From positions 62,001-126,000 of the IMG/VR virus record IMGVR_UViG_3300027963_000041: DNA of 64,000 nt; one strand, written 5' to 3'. A program made the translations under genes and the position numbers. Every line of letters starts with the position of its first letter. Position 1 is the first letter of the stretch. Positions 54,264-60,624 of the stretch are shown here, piece after piece. The notes under the pieces were generated by a model, which worked only from the letters and a program-made list of their open reading frames with translations, had not been told where the DNA came from and made no database searches. The DNA comes from a virus.

Positions 54264-54673
54264 ATCCTTTTGACTATATCAATGCAATTAATCAGAGCAA
54301 AGAGAACCTCATGGTCGGCTCTGATAACGATGAATTGGCAGAAAAGGTGTACGATCCTTACATCACAAATCGTGGATTATCTTTTTTTGCCGATACGATT
54401 CTCTATGCTAATGAGATGAATCGCCTATGTTTACTAGATAAAAAACCTCAATTCTCCTATTTACTAAATAGTGTGAGACCACGGAAGCGTTGGAGCAAGT
54501 GGTTGAAAAAAGAAAAGATTGAGGAAGTGGATATCATTTCGGAATATTTTGGCTATAGCAAATCTAAGTCTAAGGATATCATTAAACTTCTCACCGATGA
54601 ACAAATAAAAATTATAAAATCTAAATTAGAAAAAGGTGGGCCTACCACTAAGGAGAAGAATAATGAGCGTTGA
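54260..54673 (+). CDS. 62: gp62 clamp loader small subunit
   Basis: A 137-residue protein. YDPYITNRGLSFFADTILYANEMNRL matches the conserved centre of gp62 in T4-like phages (core ITNRGLSFFADTILYANEMN). It is shorter than T4 gp62 (187), as in cyanophage versions. It is the single non-ATPase subunit of the gp44/62 loader. It overlaps regA by 11 bases. In most relatives it directly follows gp44; here an HNH-like gene separates the two. Confidence 0.87.
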   Translation: MNPFDYINAINQSKENLMVGSDNDELAEKVYDPYITNRGLSFFADTILYANEMNRLCLLDKKPQFSYLLNSVRPRKRWSKWLKKEKIEEVDIISEYFGYSKSKSKDIIKLLTDEQIKIIKSKLEKGGPTTKEKNNER

Positions 54674-55061
54674 AAATTTGTTAGAGGTGACGCTGAAAGA
54701 AGAAGATGATTTTCTAAAAGTGAGAGAAACATTGACCCGCATAGGCGTTGCATCCAGAAAAGATAAAAAACTATTCCAGTCTTGCCACATTCTACATAAG
54801 AAGGGCAAGTATTACATTGTACATTTTAAAGAACTATTTGCATTAGATGGCAAAGGAACAGACTTTGATGACAATGATATGGGTAGACGAAATACAATTG
54901 CCAAACTACTCGAAGAATGGGGTTTGGTAAAAGTTGTAAATAAAAATGCAGTAGAAGCACCTGTTGCGCCATTGTCTCAAATTAAGATTCTATCTTATGG
55001 CGAAAGAGATGATTGGGAACTCATTACCAAATATAGCATCGGAACTAAAAAGAGAGTATGA
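54663..55061 (+). CDS. regA: RegA translational repressor
   Basis: A 132-residue protein starting MSVENLLEVTLKEEDDFLKV after an AAGGAG site. It matches T4 RegA (122 residues), with VRETLTRIGVASRKDKKLFQSCHILHKKGKYYIVHFKE (core QSCHILHKKGKYYIVHFKE). RegA binds the initiation regions of many early mRNAs, including those of the clamp and clamp loader, and blocks translation. Order 44-62-regA is that of T4. Confidence 0.93.
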   Translation: MSVENLLEVTLKEEDDFLKVRETLTRIGVASRKDKKLFQSCHILHKKGKYYIVHFKELFALDGKGTDFDDNDMGRRNTIAKLLEEWGLVKVVNKNAVEAPVAPLSQIKILSYGERDDWELITKYSIGTKKRV

Positions 55062-55498
55062 TGGAAGAACTTATTAGCGAAATGAAGGTTGCACTTGCAA
55101 CCGCCTTTACATACCAACTCAAAGCACACTACTATCATTGGAATGTAGAGGGTCCAGATTTCCCTCAGTACCACGAATTACTTGGTAAAATTTATCAAGA
55201 TGTGCATGATAGTGTCGATCAGTTTGCCGAAGAGATTCGCGCACTTGATGCATATGCGCCTGGCAGTTATACCAGATTCTCAGAACTTTCTCTAGTCGAG
55301 GAAGACAATACACTTGTACCAGCAAATGTCATGTTTAGTCGTTTGTTGAATGATACATATATTGTAGTCGAACATTTAACTGCTGTATACGAATTGTGTG
55401 AGAACAATAAAAAATATGGGTTGAACGATTTTATTGCAGGTAGAATTGACACCCTAAATAAATTTGCGTGGCAGTTAAAAGCAACGCTAAAAATTTGA
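55058..55498 (+). CDS. dps: Dps-like ferritin
   Basis: A 146-residue four-helix ferritin-like protein. The inter-subunit ferroxidase ligands of Dps have exactly the right spacing: H27 and H39 (12 apart), D54 (15 further) and E58 (4 further), in AHYYHWNVEGPDFPQYHE and DVHDSVDQFAEEI. Dps proteins form 12-subunit shells that oxidise and store iron and protect DNA from peroxide. The Lys-rich DNA-binding N-terminal tail of E. coli Dps is absent. It overlaps the regA stop in an ATGA, so it is made with replication proteins. Its own TGA stop is inside the next -35 box. Confidence 0.85.
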   Translation: MMEELISEMKVALATAFTYQLKAHYYHWNVEGPDFPQYHELLGKIYQDVHDSVDQFAEEIRALDAYAPGSYTRFSELSLVEEDNTLVPANVMFSRLLNDTYIVVEHLTAVYELCENNKKYGLNDFIAGRIDTLNKFAWQLKATLKI

Positions 55499-55523
55499 CA
55501 ATAGCATAGTAATATGTTATAAT
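55495..55523 (+). promoter_or_regulatory. Consensus sigma70 promoter
   Basis: TTGACA (55495-55500), 17-bp spacer, TATAAT (55518-55523): a full match to the bacterial consensus. The upstream TGA stop is within the -35 box. Confidence 0.9.
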
Positions 55524-55530
55524 CACCTTT

Positions 55531-55554
55531 GGCGATGGGTTACATCGCCGTTTT
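55531..55554 (+). terminator. Promoter-proximal hairpin with U-run
   Basis: GGCGATG / CATCGCC stem (7 bp) with a GGTTA loop, then GTTTT. It begins about at the predicted transcription start of the consensus promoter, so it is either an attenuator, a 5' stabilising hairpin or the end of a tiny RNA. Confidence 0.55.
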
Positions 55555-55582
55555 AATCATTAACTTTGAATGGAGTAATACT

Positions 55583-55810
55583 ATGTCTTTTGTAAATACC
55601 ACTAAAACTCAGGTTGAGTATCTTGTTTCTTACCTTCGCGGTACGAATCGTGGTTTGAGCGCACCACAGGCTCGCGCCCTGTTCGGCATCAAGAACCTTC
55701 GCGCACGAATCTCTGACCTTCGTCAGATGGGATTCAAAGTTCGCAAGAACACAAATACTGAAGGTCGTACCACATATTTTGTGTCACGCCGCATGATTGG
55801 CCAAGCATAA
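55583..55810 (+). CDS. Small winged-helix/HTH protein
   Basis: A 75-residue protein starting MSFVNTTKTQVEYLVSYL after a TGGAG site. GLSAPQARALFGIKNLRARISDLRQMGFKV has the layout of a winged helix-turn-helix (core ARALFGIKNLRARISDLR), followed by a two-strand wing ending RTTYFVSRR. Similar small helix-turn-helix proteins are common in T4-like cyanophages. It is the only gene before the next late promoter and is driven by the strongest sigma70 promoter in the window, so it is probably an abundant early DNA-binding regulator. Confidence 0.7.
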   Translation: MSFVNTTKTQVEYLVSYLRGTNRGLSAPQARALFGIKNLRARISDLRQMGFKVRKNTNTEGRTTYFVSRRMIGQA

Positions 55811-55813
55811 TCA

Positions 55814-55821
55814 TATAAATA
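55814..55821 (+). promoter_or_regulatory. Late promoter box (TATAAATA) for phasin-like/Hsp20 unit
   Basis: A perfect TATAAATA four bases after the HTH gene stop; the predicted start near 55827 gives a leader of about 105 bases, the longest late leader here. Confidence 0.75.
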
Positions 55822-55842
55822 AGTATATCCTCGGGATGGGGA

Positions 55843-55872
55843 CCTGTGGGGTGCGACACAGGAAAAACGCAC
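55843..55872 (+). promoter_or_regulatory. Candidate H-type pseudoknot in 5' leader
   Basis: Stem 1 is CCTGTG (55843-55848) with CACAGG (55857-55862). Its loop contains GTGCG (55851-55855), which is complementary to CGCAC (55868-55872) downstream, after an AAAAA linker. This is the classical H-type pseudoknot arrangement with an A-rich third loop. A further TTCG-containing small hairpin follows near 55882-55896. It lies in the untranslated leader, 60 bases before the ribosome site. Confidence 0.55.
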
Positions 55873-55931
55873 ATTACCGTCACGCCTTCGGGGTGGCATT
55901 TTAACTTTACTCGCTTAATAAGGAGCAAACT

Positions 55932-56144
55932 ATGCTAATGTACGCAAACATGGCTATTGACGCCATTCAATCTGGTAAGACCGCTTGGTTGAACCAATAC
56001 GTTCAGGACAAATCTGTCCGCGAACCTCTCCAACAATTTGTAACTGCTCAAACTGAGTTTACTAAACAAATCGCTAAAACTTTTTGGGAAGTAACTGGTT
56101 CTGCAACGCAAGCCGCTGTAGGCAAAGTATTTACATCTAAGTAA
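55932..56144 (+). CDS. Phasin-like small protein
   Basis: A 70-residue amphipathic helical protein with an AGGAG site six bases before the ATG. The sequence EPLQQFVTAQTEFTKQIAKTFWEV resembles the Gln/Thr/Phe-rich helix of phasins (core QQFVTAQTEFTKQIAKTF), proteins that coat polyhydroxyalkanoate granules in bacteria. It is shorter than host phasins (usually over 100). It precedes Hsp20 in one late transcription unit. The similarity is to pattern and composition only, so the call is tentative. Confidence 0.5.
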   Translation: MLMYANMAIDAIQSGKTAWLNQYVQDKSVREPLQQFVTAQTEFTKQIAKTFWEVTGSATQAAVGKVFTSK

Positions 56145-56154
56145 GGAGAACACC

Positions 56155-56652
56155 ATGACACACTTATCAGTATTTGGTCCTGGCTTTAAGGACTTCGATA
56201 AATTCTTTGTAGGCTTTGATGACACTTACAGTCGTCTTGCAAAAATGCATGATGACTTGACTAAGAGCATTCCTAACTATCCACCATACAATATTCGTAA
56301 GACTAGCGATAACACATACGTTATTGAACTTGCTGTTGCTGGTTTCGGAAAACAAGAAATTGACATTACACTAGATGACAATAAACTTGTGATTTCTGGA
56401 AATACGAAAGATGATGGTGATAATTTCTTGTTCAAAGGAATTGCAAACCGTGCTTTTACTCGCACATTTGCTTTGGATGATCACATCGAAATTCAAGATG
56501 CCGCACTTGTAAACGGCATGTTAAAAATCGCGCTTGAGCGTATCATTCCTGAACACAGAAAGCCAAAGAAAATTGAAGTTAAGGACGTAGAAGAAAAGAA
56601 AACTTCCAAGCGTCAACTCTTAACTGAAGACCCACTAGATCGTAACCTGTAA
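56155..56652 (+). CDS. Hsp20 small heat-shock protein
   Basis: A 165-residue alpha-crystallin-domain protein. After an N-terminal arm, PPYNIRKTSDNTYVIELAVAGFGKQEIDITLDDNKLVISG (core YVIELAVAGFGKQEIDITL) opens the domain, and FTRTFALDDHIEIQDAALVNGMLKIAL (core ALVNGMLKIAL) closes it. Hsp20 proteins are standard in T4-like cyanophages, where they hold unfolded proteins during particle assembly. The C-terminal tail is charged and lacks an obvious I-x-I anchor except around KKIEVKDV. An AAGGAGAACACC site precedes the ATG. Confidence 0.92.
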   Translation: MTHLSVFGPGFKDFDKFFVGFDDTYSRLAKMHDDLTKSIPNYPPYNIRKTSDNTYVIELAVAGFGKQEIDITLDDNKLVISGNTKDDGDNFLFKGIANRAFTRTFALDDHIEIQDAALVNGMLKIALERIIPEHRKPKKIEVKDVEEKKTSKRQLLTEDPLDRNL

Positions 56653-56661
56653 GGTGCAACC

Positions 56662-56838
56662 ATGTGGAAAAAAGTTAAGAACGTATTTACAGGTATACTA
56701 GAAGGTATTGCTGAAAGTAAAAGATATAAGTTACAAGGCTATGATGAATGGTACAGAAACTATTATCTTTCGCAATCCGCGGACGCCGCAGATTTTGAAA
56801 AAAGGCAATCGGACCTAAAGTCTAAAGGGTATCTGTAA
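56662..56838 (+). CDS. DUF3563-like small protein
   Basis: A 58-residue protein starting MWKKVKNVFTGILEG, ten bases after the Hsp20 stop, with an AAGGTG site. The C-terminal half, YYLSQSADAADFEKRQSDL, fits the DUF3563 pattern (Y-L-x-x-S-x-D-x-x-D-x-E-x-R) of small proteobacterial proteins of unknown function. It is followed directly by a strong terminator, so it ends the late unit that begins with the pseudoknot leader. Similarity to a host-type family suggests acquisition from a proteobacterial host. Confidence 0.65.
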   Translation: MWKKVKNVFTGILEGIAESKRYKLQGYDEWYRNYYLSQSADAADFEKRQSDLKSKGYL

Positions 56839-56841
56839 TCT

Positions 56842-56865
56842 TGGGGGCGCAATGCCCCCATTTTT
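56842..56865 (+). terminator. Intrinsic terminator after DUF3563-like gene
   Basis: TGGGGGC / GCCCCCA stem (7 bp) with a five-base loop followed by TTTTTATTTT. The next ribosome site (GGAG) starts right after it. Confidence 0.88.
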
Positions 56866-56880
56866 ATTTTGGAGAATATA

Positions 56881-57192
56881 ATGGGTAATATTAGATTATT
56901 TCGTTTGATTAGTGGTGAAGAAATTGTTGGTGAAGAAATTGGCACCAGCCAAGGTATGCCAAAACGCGCAATTAAAAATCCTTGCCTTATTGGACTTATG
57001 CCGACACCAACTGGTGGTGCAACATTGAACATGCAACCACTTCTACTCTTTTCAGACACAAAAGAAATTAACATTAAAGAAGATCACATTCTGTATGATA
57101 CGGGTGTTGACATTAAGATTCTAAACAAGTATAATGAGATATTTGGATCAGGGATCGTAATTGCTCAACAAACCCCAACTTATACACGATGA
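56881..57192 (+). CDS. Sm-like (LSm-fold) hypothetical protein
   Basis: A 103-residue protein starting MGNIRLFRLISGEEIVGE, with a GGAG site six bases upstream. The beta-strand pattern (RLFRLISGEEIVGEEIG, then GATLNMQPLLLF and a closing strand near EIFGSGIVIAQQ) resembles the Sm-like barrel and the protein encoded at 35174-35572. It directly precedes, and overlaps in an ATGA, the DNA polymerase N-terminal gene. RNA binding is a possible role; unproven. Confidence 0.55.
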   Translation: MGNIRLFRLISGEEIVGEEIGTSQGMPKRAIKNPCLIGLMPTPTGGATLNMQPLLLFSDTKEINIKEDHILYDTGVDIKILNKYNEIFGSGIVIAQQTPTYTR

Positions 57193-58631
57193 AATTCTAT
57201 ACACACTTTACACGATATGGTAACTATATTCTAGAACGCGGCTATGAAAATGGCAAGCGTTACGCTAATAAAGTAGAATATAATCCAACATTGTTTGTTC
57301 CGTCAAAAACGGAAACTGAATTTAGTACATTGGAAGGCTATCATGTGGCGCCCGTTGAAATGGGAACGATGCGTGATGCAAATGACTTTATTAAAAAGTA
57401 TGAAGAAGTAGAAAACTTTCCAATCTACGGCTCTACAAACTATCCATATGTGTATATCAATGAGCAGTATCCAGATGAAGTATACTACGACAAAGATTTA
57501 ATTCGTGTTGCAAACATTGATATTGAGGTTGGTTCTGAGAACGGGTTTCCTGAGCCAGACAAAGCGAGTGAACCAATCACCGCAATCACAATAGAGATTG
57601 ATGGTACGTTTTTCGTCTTTGGTTGTGGCGACTATGAAACACATCAAGATAATGTATCATATCTCAAATGCAAAGATGAGAATCATTTGATTGAACAATT
57701 TCTAAACTTATGGGAATTAAAATCACCAGACGTAGTGACTGGTTGGAATATTCAATTCTTTGATATTCCATATATCTACAATCGCATTAATCGCTTGATG
57801 GGTGAGAAGACAGCAAAGCGTTTGTCCCCATACAAATCGATTGGCGAACGCACAACAACAATCCACAACAGACAGCAAACTGCGTTTGATCTTGTGGGTA
57901 TTGCAATTCTAGATTATCTAGAACTGTACAAGAAATTTACTTATTCGCAACAAGCATCTTATCGCCTTGATCATATCGCATACATCGAACTTGGTGATAA
58001 AAAATTAGACTATTCTGAGCATGAAACTTTACACCAACTCTATAAAAACAACTATCAAAAATTTATTGAATACAACATCAAAGATGTGGAACTTGTCGAC
58101 CGCCTCGATGAAAAAATGAAATTCATTGACATGGTGCTGGCGCTGGCATACGATGCAAAGGTCAATATGACTGATGTATTCACGCAAGTACGCATGTGGG
58201 ACACTCTAACACATAATGCCTTGTGGAAGAAAGGTGTTGTTGTACCTCAAAAGAAATTCTCATCAAAGAATGAGAAGTATGAGGGTGCCTATGTGAAAGA
58301 GCCGGCACCAGGCAAATATGATTGGGTTGTATCGTTTGACTTGAACAGTCTTTATCCACACTTGATTATGCAATACAATATTTCGCCTGAGACTATCATC
58401 AACGGCAAACACGCCAGCGTAAGTATTGAAGATTTACTGCACAGTAAATATAACAATGATAGCGAATATGTTATGGCTGCCAATGGCCATTATTTTAGAA
58501 AAGATGTGCAAGGCTTTCTGCCTGAGATGATGCAACGCATGTATAATGATCGTGTTCTATATAAAAATAAGATGATTGAATCACAGAAAGAACTTGAGAA
58601 AGTCAATGCACAGTTAAAGGAATTAGCATGA
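57189..58631 (+). CDS. 43A: gp43 DNA polymerase, N-terminal part (split gene)
   Basis: A 480-residue protein containing the N-terminal, 3'-5' exonuclease and first palm parts of a T4-like family-B polymerase. Exonuclease motifs are complete: I D111/E113 (VANIDIEVG), II N187/D192 (GWNIQFFDIP), III Y295/D299 (EYNIKDVE). Polymerase motif A is VVSFDLNSLYPHLI with D384. It stops within the fingers, after the helix NKMIESQKELEKVNAQLKEL, and lacks motifs B and C. These are encoded by the gene at 59133. The stop TGA overlaps the start of an intervening oxygenase gene, and an AAAGGA site for that gene lies in its last codons. Confidence 0.95.
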   Translation: MKFYTHFTRYGNYILERGYENGKRYANKVEYNPTLFVPSKTETEFSTLEGYHVAPVEMGTMRDANDFIKKYEEVENFPIYGSTNYPYVYINEQYPDEVYYDKDLIRVANIDIEVGSENGFPEPDKASEPITAITIEIDGTFFVFGCGDYETHQDNVSYLKCKDENHLIEQFLNLWELKSPDVVTGWNIQFFDIPYIYNRINRLMGEKTAKRLSPYKSIGERTTTIHNRQQTAFDLVGIAILDYLELYKKFTYSQQASYRLDHIAYIELGDKKLDYSEHETLHQLYKNNYQKFIEYNIKDVELVDRLDEKMKFIDMVLALAYDAKVNMTDVFTQVRMWDTLTHNALWKKGVVVPQKKFSSKNEKYEGAYVKEPAPGKYDWVVSFDLNSLYPHLIMQYNISPETIINGKHASVSIEDLLHSKYNNDSEYVMAANGHYFRKDVQGFLPEMMQRMYNDRVLYKNKMIESQKELEKVNAQLKELA

Positions 58632-59140
58632 TACAAACTTATACAGAAATTTTACCAAAAGATTTTTGCGAACATTTGATGCGTAAATTTGATGAACAGG
58701 AGACAAAAGATTTGTCTCATGGTATGTTTGAACAAATTGAAATTGATTGGGAAGATGAAGTAAAGGCATTGATCGATACCACAAAACATGTGGCCGAACA
58801 CTATAAAACTTTATATGATTCGCATAATATGATGCCACGGCGCAGACGTATTGAAGGGTTTCGTATCAAGCGGTATGAACCTAACAAACATTCTTTCCCA
58901 TTACATTCCGATGCGTCAAGTTTAGAATCATGCACAAGGTATCTTTCCTTTTTGTTTTACTTAAACGATAGCGAAGCAGGAACAAGATTCCATGGACCTT
59001 TAGGCATGGAGCCCTTGACAATTGAAGCAAAACAAGGTAACCTATTAGTGTTTCCTCCTATGTGGATGTATCCACACGAAGGCATTATGCCTACTGAAAA
59101 ACCAAAGTATATTATGAGTACCTATTTCCATTATGTCTGA
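58628..59140 (+). CDS. 2OG-Fe(II) oxygenase-like gene inserted between polymerase halves
   Basis: A 170-residue prolyl-4-hydroxylase-like protein. Iron ligands are H93-x-D95 (PLHSDAS) and H150 (YPHEG), with K160 (KPKYIM) in the 2-oxoglutarate position; RYLSFLFYLND is the expected core strand. Everything needed for activity seems present. It starts at an ATGA overlap with the polymerase N-terminal gene, with its own AAAGGA site, and its end overlaps the start of the polymerase C-terminal gene by eight bases. It shows no homing-endonuclease feature. Substrate unknown. Confidence 0.85.
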   Translation: MIQTYTEILPKDFCEHLMRKFDEQETKDLSHGMFEQIEIDWEDEVKALIDTTKHVAEHYKTLYDSHNMMPRRRRIEGFRIKRYEPNKHSFPLHSDASSLESCTRYLSFLFYLNDSEAGTRFHGPLGMEPLTIEAKQGNLLVFPPMWMYPHEGIMPTEKPKYIMSTYFHYV

Positions 59141-60224
59141 TAAAACAGAACTACTGAAAAGAAAACGTCAACTAGAAAACGAAATATCACGTTACAAGAA
59201 TTTGCAACTTGCAAAGAAGGTGCAACTAAACTCAGCGTATGGTGCGCTAGGTAACGAATATTTTAGATTCTTTGATCTGCGTCAGGCAGAAGCAATTACC
59301 TTTTCTGGTCAACTTTCAATTCGTTGGATTGCTGACAAACTCAATATGTACATGAACAAACTATTGAAGACTGAAGGAATTGATTATGTCATTGCGTCAG
59401 ATACGGACTCTGTATATCTCCATCTTGGTCCGTTGGTGGATATGGTCTACGGATCGAAGAGTATCGAAGAAGAAAAGATTGTTGATTTTATCGACAAAGC
59501 CTGCCAAGAAAAGATTGAACCGTTTATTGATAAGGCGTATGAAGAACTAGCGAACTACATGAATGCGTTTGATCAAAAGATGTTCATGAAGCGCGAAGTG
59601 ATTGCGAACAAAGGTATTTGGACTGCAAAGAAGCGGTACATTCTGAACGTGTGGGACTCAGAAGGGGTTCGTTATAATGAACCAAAACTGAAAATGTCTG
59701 GCATTGAAGCAGTCAAGTCTTCTACACCAGGATCATGCAGAACAAAAATTAAAGAAGCACTCAAGGTAGTCATGAAAGGCACCGAGGCAGAGTTTCATGA
59801 ATTCAATCGCAAATTCAAAGAAGAGTTTTTTACTCTGCCATTTGATGATGTAGCATTCCCGCGCGGTGTTTCTGAACTGACTAAATATCAGAGTAAGACT
59901 GATCTTTATCAGAAAGGCACACCAATTCACGTTCGCGGCGCATTGATATATAATAAACTTATTGAAACAAAAAAGTTGTCTCGCAGATATGAGACAATCA
60001 AAGATGGGGACAAGGTCAAGTTTTGTTACATGAAACTACCAAACCCTACGCAAGAGAACGTGCTATCTGTTCTCAATGTTTTACCAAAAGAGTTTGCTTT
60101 GGAGAAATATATCGACTATGAAACACAATTTGAGAAGGCGTACTTAGAGCCGCTCAAAATTATTGTGAACACTTTTGGATGGAGTGCCGAACCAGTTTCA
60201 TCACTAAAAGGATTTTTTACATGA
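59133..60224 (+). CDS. 43B: gp43 DNA polymerase, C-terminal part (split gene)
   Basis: A 363-residue protein holding the rest of the polymerase: a charged fingers helix (LLKRKRQLENEISRYKN), motif B with K29, N33 and Y36 (KKVQLNSAYGALGN), motif C D90-T-D92 (IASDTDSVYL), and the thumb. The C-terminal GWSAEPVSSLKGFF is the clamp-binding tail typical of T4-like polymerases. It must join the N-terminal polypeptide to form an active site, since motif A is there. No strong ribosome site precedes it, so translation probably depends on re-initiation at the ATGTCTGA overlap. Confidence 0.95.
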   Translation: MSDKTELLKRKRQLENEISRYKNLQLAKKVQLNSAYGALGNEYFRFFDLRQAEAITFSGQLSIRWIADKLNMYMNKLLKTEGIDYVIASDTDSVYLHLGPLVDMVYGSKSIEEEKIVDFIDKACQEKIEPFIDKAYEELANYMNAFDQKMFMKREVIANKGIWTAKKRYILNVWDSEGVRYNEPKLKMSGIEAVKSSTPGSCRTKIKEALKVVMKGTEAEFHEFNRKFKEEFFTLPFDDVAFPRGVSELTKYQSKTDLYQKGTPIHVRGALIYNKLIETKKLSRRYETIKDGDKVKFCYMKLPNPTQENVLSVLNVLPKEFALEKYIDYETQFEKAYLEPLKIIVNTFGWSAEPVSSLKGFFT

Positions 60225-60622
60225 GTACAATACCACAAGAATATTTAATTCCAAGATCACAAGAAGATTTTGGATTCACCGCAGTCGATGAAGGAGACTT
60301 AACTCCTTCATACGATCCTAACACATTAGAAACAGAAGTAATTCGCACTCAAGTAGGCGCGTCTGCTGAAGGCGTTGCTCGACTTGAATCTAAGATAGAT
60401 ACTATTTTAGATTTATACAACAATGGTAAATTAGGTTTAGATGCTGATCGTGCAAAAATGTTGACCGAAGTTAAATCTAATCTTACACAACTGGAACAAT
60501 TAGTTGTGCCATTGTTAGTCAATTTGATGAAGAATCCTGAAAAGGAATACATTTACTGGCCTAATCGTAAAGAAAAAATTCAGGAACAAATTGACAAAGT
60601 GCTTAAACTCACTAGAGGTTAA
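60221..60622 (+). CDS. Conserved hypothetical protein after polymerase
   Basis: A 133-residue protein starting MSTIPQEYLIPRSQEDFGF at an ATGA overlap with the polymerase. The N terminus resembles a family found in T4-like cyanophages (I-P-x-E-Y-L-I-P). The remainder is helical, with a coiled-coil-like stretch around ARLESKIDTILDLYNNGKLG and a C-terminal basic helix. Function is not known to me; proximity to replication genes is the only context. Confidence 0.6.
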   Translation: MSTIPQEYLIPRSQEDFGFTAVDEGDLTPSYDPNTLETEVIRTQVGASAEGVARLESKIDTILDLYNNGKLGLDADRAKMLTEVKSNLTQLEQLVVPLLVNLMKNPEKEYIYWPNRKEKIQEQIDKVLKLTRG

Positions 60623-60624
60623 CT

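Noticed and set aside
55822-55931. tRNA gene in the noncoding leader
   Set aside because: No cloverleaf, T-loop or CCA end can be laid out; the pairing seen is an H-type pseudoknot instead.
57189-60224. Intron or intein explanation for the polymerase interruption
   Set aside because: The inserted frame has its own start, stop and ribosome site and encodes an oxygenase; no intein splice motifs (Cys/Ser start, His-Asn end) or group I intron features are visible at the junctions.
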